NCBI GenBank assembly: GCA_036556965.1 | Contig: DATBIO010000026.1 | Span: 1 to 8,187, forward strand | Direction: 5' to 3' | From: DATBIO01 sp036556965 | Lineage (GTDB): Bacteria > Acidobacteriota > Vicinamibacteria > Fen-336 | DNA: 8,187 bases | In this document: positions 7,355-8,187 of the stretch, in pieces | Position numbering within the stretch: the first letter of the stretch is position 1 | How the letters are laid out: each line of letters starts with the position of its first letter | Translations under genes and position numbers: made by a program | The notes under the pieces: model-generated | Told to the model about the DNA's origin: nothing | Databases searched by the model: none | The model's input: only the letters and a program-made list of their open reading frames with translations

Positions 7355-8181
7355 AACGACTCATTCCGCTTCCGCGCGGGGATGCGCAGGTCGTGGGGAG
7401 CGCGGAAGGCTAACGCTTCGTCGCGGACCGCCTCGCCGACGACTGGAGGGCTTCCGCTCGAGCGGGACGGCCCGGGAAGGAGCGCGAGCAGCGCGAGCGC
7501 CGTGAGGTCGGGCCACGCGGCGAGCGTGTGCCCCTGCGGGGCCTCGAGATACACGACCCGCGCGCCCAGGGACGCCAGCCCGTCGCGCAGGGCCGGCGCG
7601 TCCGGGCCGAAGCGGTCGTCGTAGAGCGCGCGCACGAGCGCGTAGCGCCCCGAGGTCCGGCGGCCGCCGAGGAAATCCGCCATGCCCCGGGGGCTGATCG
7701 CCGGAGCCCAGGCGCCGCACAGCCCGAACACCTCCCGCGCGGCCAGGCAAAGGTCGACGGCCATCTGGCCCCCGCGCGAGCCCCCGGCGAGGAGCCGCCG
7801 TGACGGCTCGTTCGCCACGCGGTACTCCTTCGCGATCCGCGGAACGAGCTCTTCGACCATCATGCGGCGGTATCCCGGGTGCCGGTCGTACTCGACTCGC
7901 CGATCCGGCGTGTCCACCAGGATCGCCACCAGGGGCTCGAGCCTCCCCTGGGCGATCAGGCGATCGAGCAGACGCGGCACGCCCACGCGCTCGAGGTAGC
8001 TCGTGCCGTCGCCCAGCCAGGCTTCCGGGTAGAGCCGGGAGGACCGAGGGTCGTAGCCGGGCGGCAGGTAGACGTGGACGCGCCGCGTGTTCGACAGGAT
8101 CGCGCTCCGATGCTCGAAGGAAACGACCTCGCCTCGCGGCGAAGCCTGATCGTCTCCGGCGACCGGTGCGTAGTCGGGCAT
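7114..8181 (-). CDS. Enterochelin-esterase-like alpha/beta-hydrolase (esterase D family), with run-on 3' end
   Basis: The frame gives 355 residues from ATG at 8181, but it stays open to the window edge, so the true start could be further upstream. Family features are VHVYLPPGYDP (35-45), GDGTSYLERVGVPRLLDRLI (58-77), a VEY motif (96-98), EELVPRIAKEYRV (110-122), the nucleophile elbow GGSRGG with Ser135, and a likely catalytic His218 in PQGHTLAAW. Asp188 or Asp189 may be the acid. This is the fold of Fes-type and esterase-D carboxylesterases; the substrate cannot be told. The domain normally ends near the helix LTALALLALLPG (226-237). The remaining 118 residues match nothing I know, and residues beyond about 276 are antisense coxL. 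The real gene may therefore end before 7360. Codons are less GC-biased than in the cox genes. Convergent orientation argues against a role in CO oxidation. Family confident; 3' end and start uncertain. Confidence 0.75.
   Translation of the reverse strand: MPDYAPVAGDDQASPRGEVVSFEHRSAILSNTRRVHVYLPPGYDPRSSRLYPEAWLGDGTSYLERVGVPRLLDRLIAQGRLEPLVAILVDTPDRRVEYDRHPGYRRMMVEELVPRIAKEYRVANEPSRRLLAGGSRGGQMAVDLCLAAREVFGLCGAWAPAISPRGMADFLGGRRTSGRYALVRALYDDRFGPDAPALRDGLASLGARVVYLEAPQGHTLAAWPDLTALALLALLPGPSRSSGSPPVVGEAVRDEALAFRAPHDLRIPARKRNESFYSATPLSFRMRQTFSGVTGMSMCLTPRWESASTTALTMAGGAPTVADSPTPLAPNGWWGDGVTVWPVSHFGVSTAVGTR
7369..7408 (+). terminator. Possible terminator hairpin after coxL
   Basis: The arms CTTCCGCGC (7369-7377) and GCGCGGAAG (7400-7408) pair perfectly over 9 bp, starting 14 nt after the coxL stop, with a 22-nt loop. 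A further G-C pair can form across one bulged base. There is no T tract, and the loop is long for an intrinsic terminator, so this is a candidate only. Its place between convergent genes would let it act in both directions. Chance inverted repeats are more likely in DNA this GC-rich. Confidence 0.35.
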
Positions 8182-8187
8182 CCGCAG

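Noticed and set aside
5830..7413. Open frame of 527 residues on the plus strand inside coxL
   Set aside because: It is the shifted frame of coxL, rich in Gly, Arg and Pro, and has no recognisable motif.
7454..7465. Perfect 12-bp palindrome CCGCTCGAGCGG as an operator or terminator
   Set aside because: It has no loop and no flanking promoter, lies inside the esterase frame, and short GC-rich palindromes are expected by chance.

Overview
The window is very GC-rich (roughly 70-75% by eye, with strongly GC-biased third codon positions). It comes from a bacterium that carries an aerobic molybdenum-copper carbon monoxide dehydrogenase (Mo-Cu CODH, form I). The sequence does not fix the phylum. High-GC soil lineages such as Myxococcota, Gemmatimonadota, Methylomirabilota/Rokubacteria, Actinomycetota or Chloroflexota would all fit.

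Positions 1-7354 on the plus strand form one tightly packed operon in the order coxF-coxD-coxE-coxG-coxM-coxS-coxL. The first half (1-3600) holds maturation and electron-transfer accessories. These are a CoxF/XdhC-type protein with a C-terminal YHS metal-binding domain (its 5' end is cut by the window edge), the MoxR-type AAA+ ATPase CoxD, the von Willebrand A protein CoxE, and the SRPBCC protein CoxG with a C-terminal membrane anchor. The second half (3632-7354) holds the three enzyme subunits: CoxM (FAD), CoxS (two [2Fe-2S] clusters) and CoxL (molybdopterin and the Mo-Cu active site). CoxL has the form I signature AYRCSFR, whose cysteine binds the copper, and the catalytic glutamate in GVGES, so this should be a true CO dehydrogenase rather than a form II homologue. 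Adjacent genes overlap by 4 nt (F/D and D/E) or lie 2-31 nt apart, so co-transcription and translational coupling are expected. CoxL-bound CO would be oxidised to CO2, and electrons would pass through CoxS and CoxM FAD to quinone handled by CoxG at the membrane. CoxD, CoxE and CoxF would mature the Mo-S-Cu site.

Positions 7355 to the window end hold a convergent minus-strand gene for an esterase of the enterochelin-esterase/esterase-D alpha/beta-hydrolase family. Its recognisable domain ends near position 7470, but its reading frame runs on 241 nt into the antisense of coxL. Its codon use is visibly less GC-extreme than that of the cox genes. A 9-bp inverted repeat just after coxL is a possible terminator for the operon. 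I see no RNA gene, CRISPR array, insertion sequence or attachment site. No stretch longer than 300 bases lacks a gene.

Nothing here looks like a wholly new system. The points worth a second look are the CoxF-YHS fusion, accessories-first gene order, two substitutions at FAD-contact positions in CoxM, the anchored CoxG, and the run-on 3' end of the esterase.
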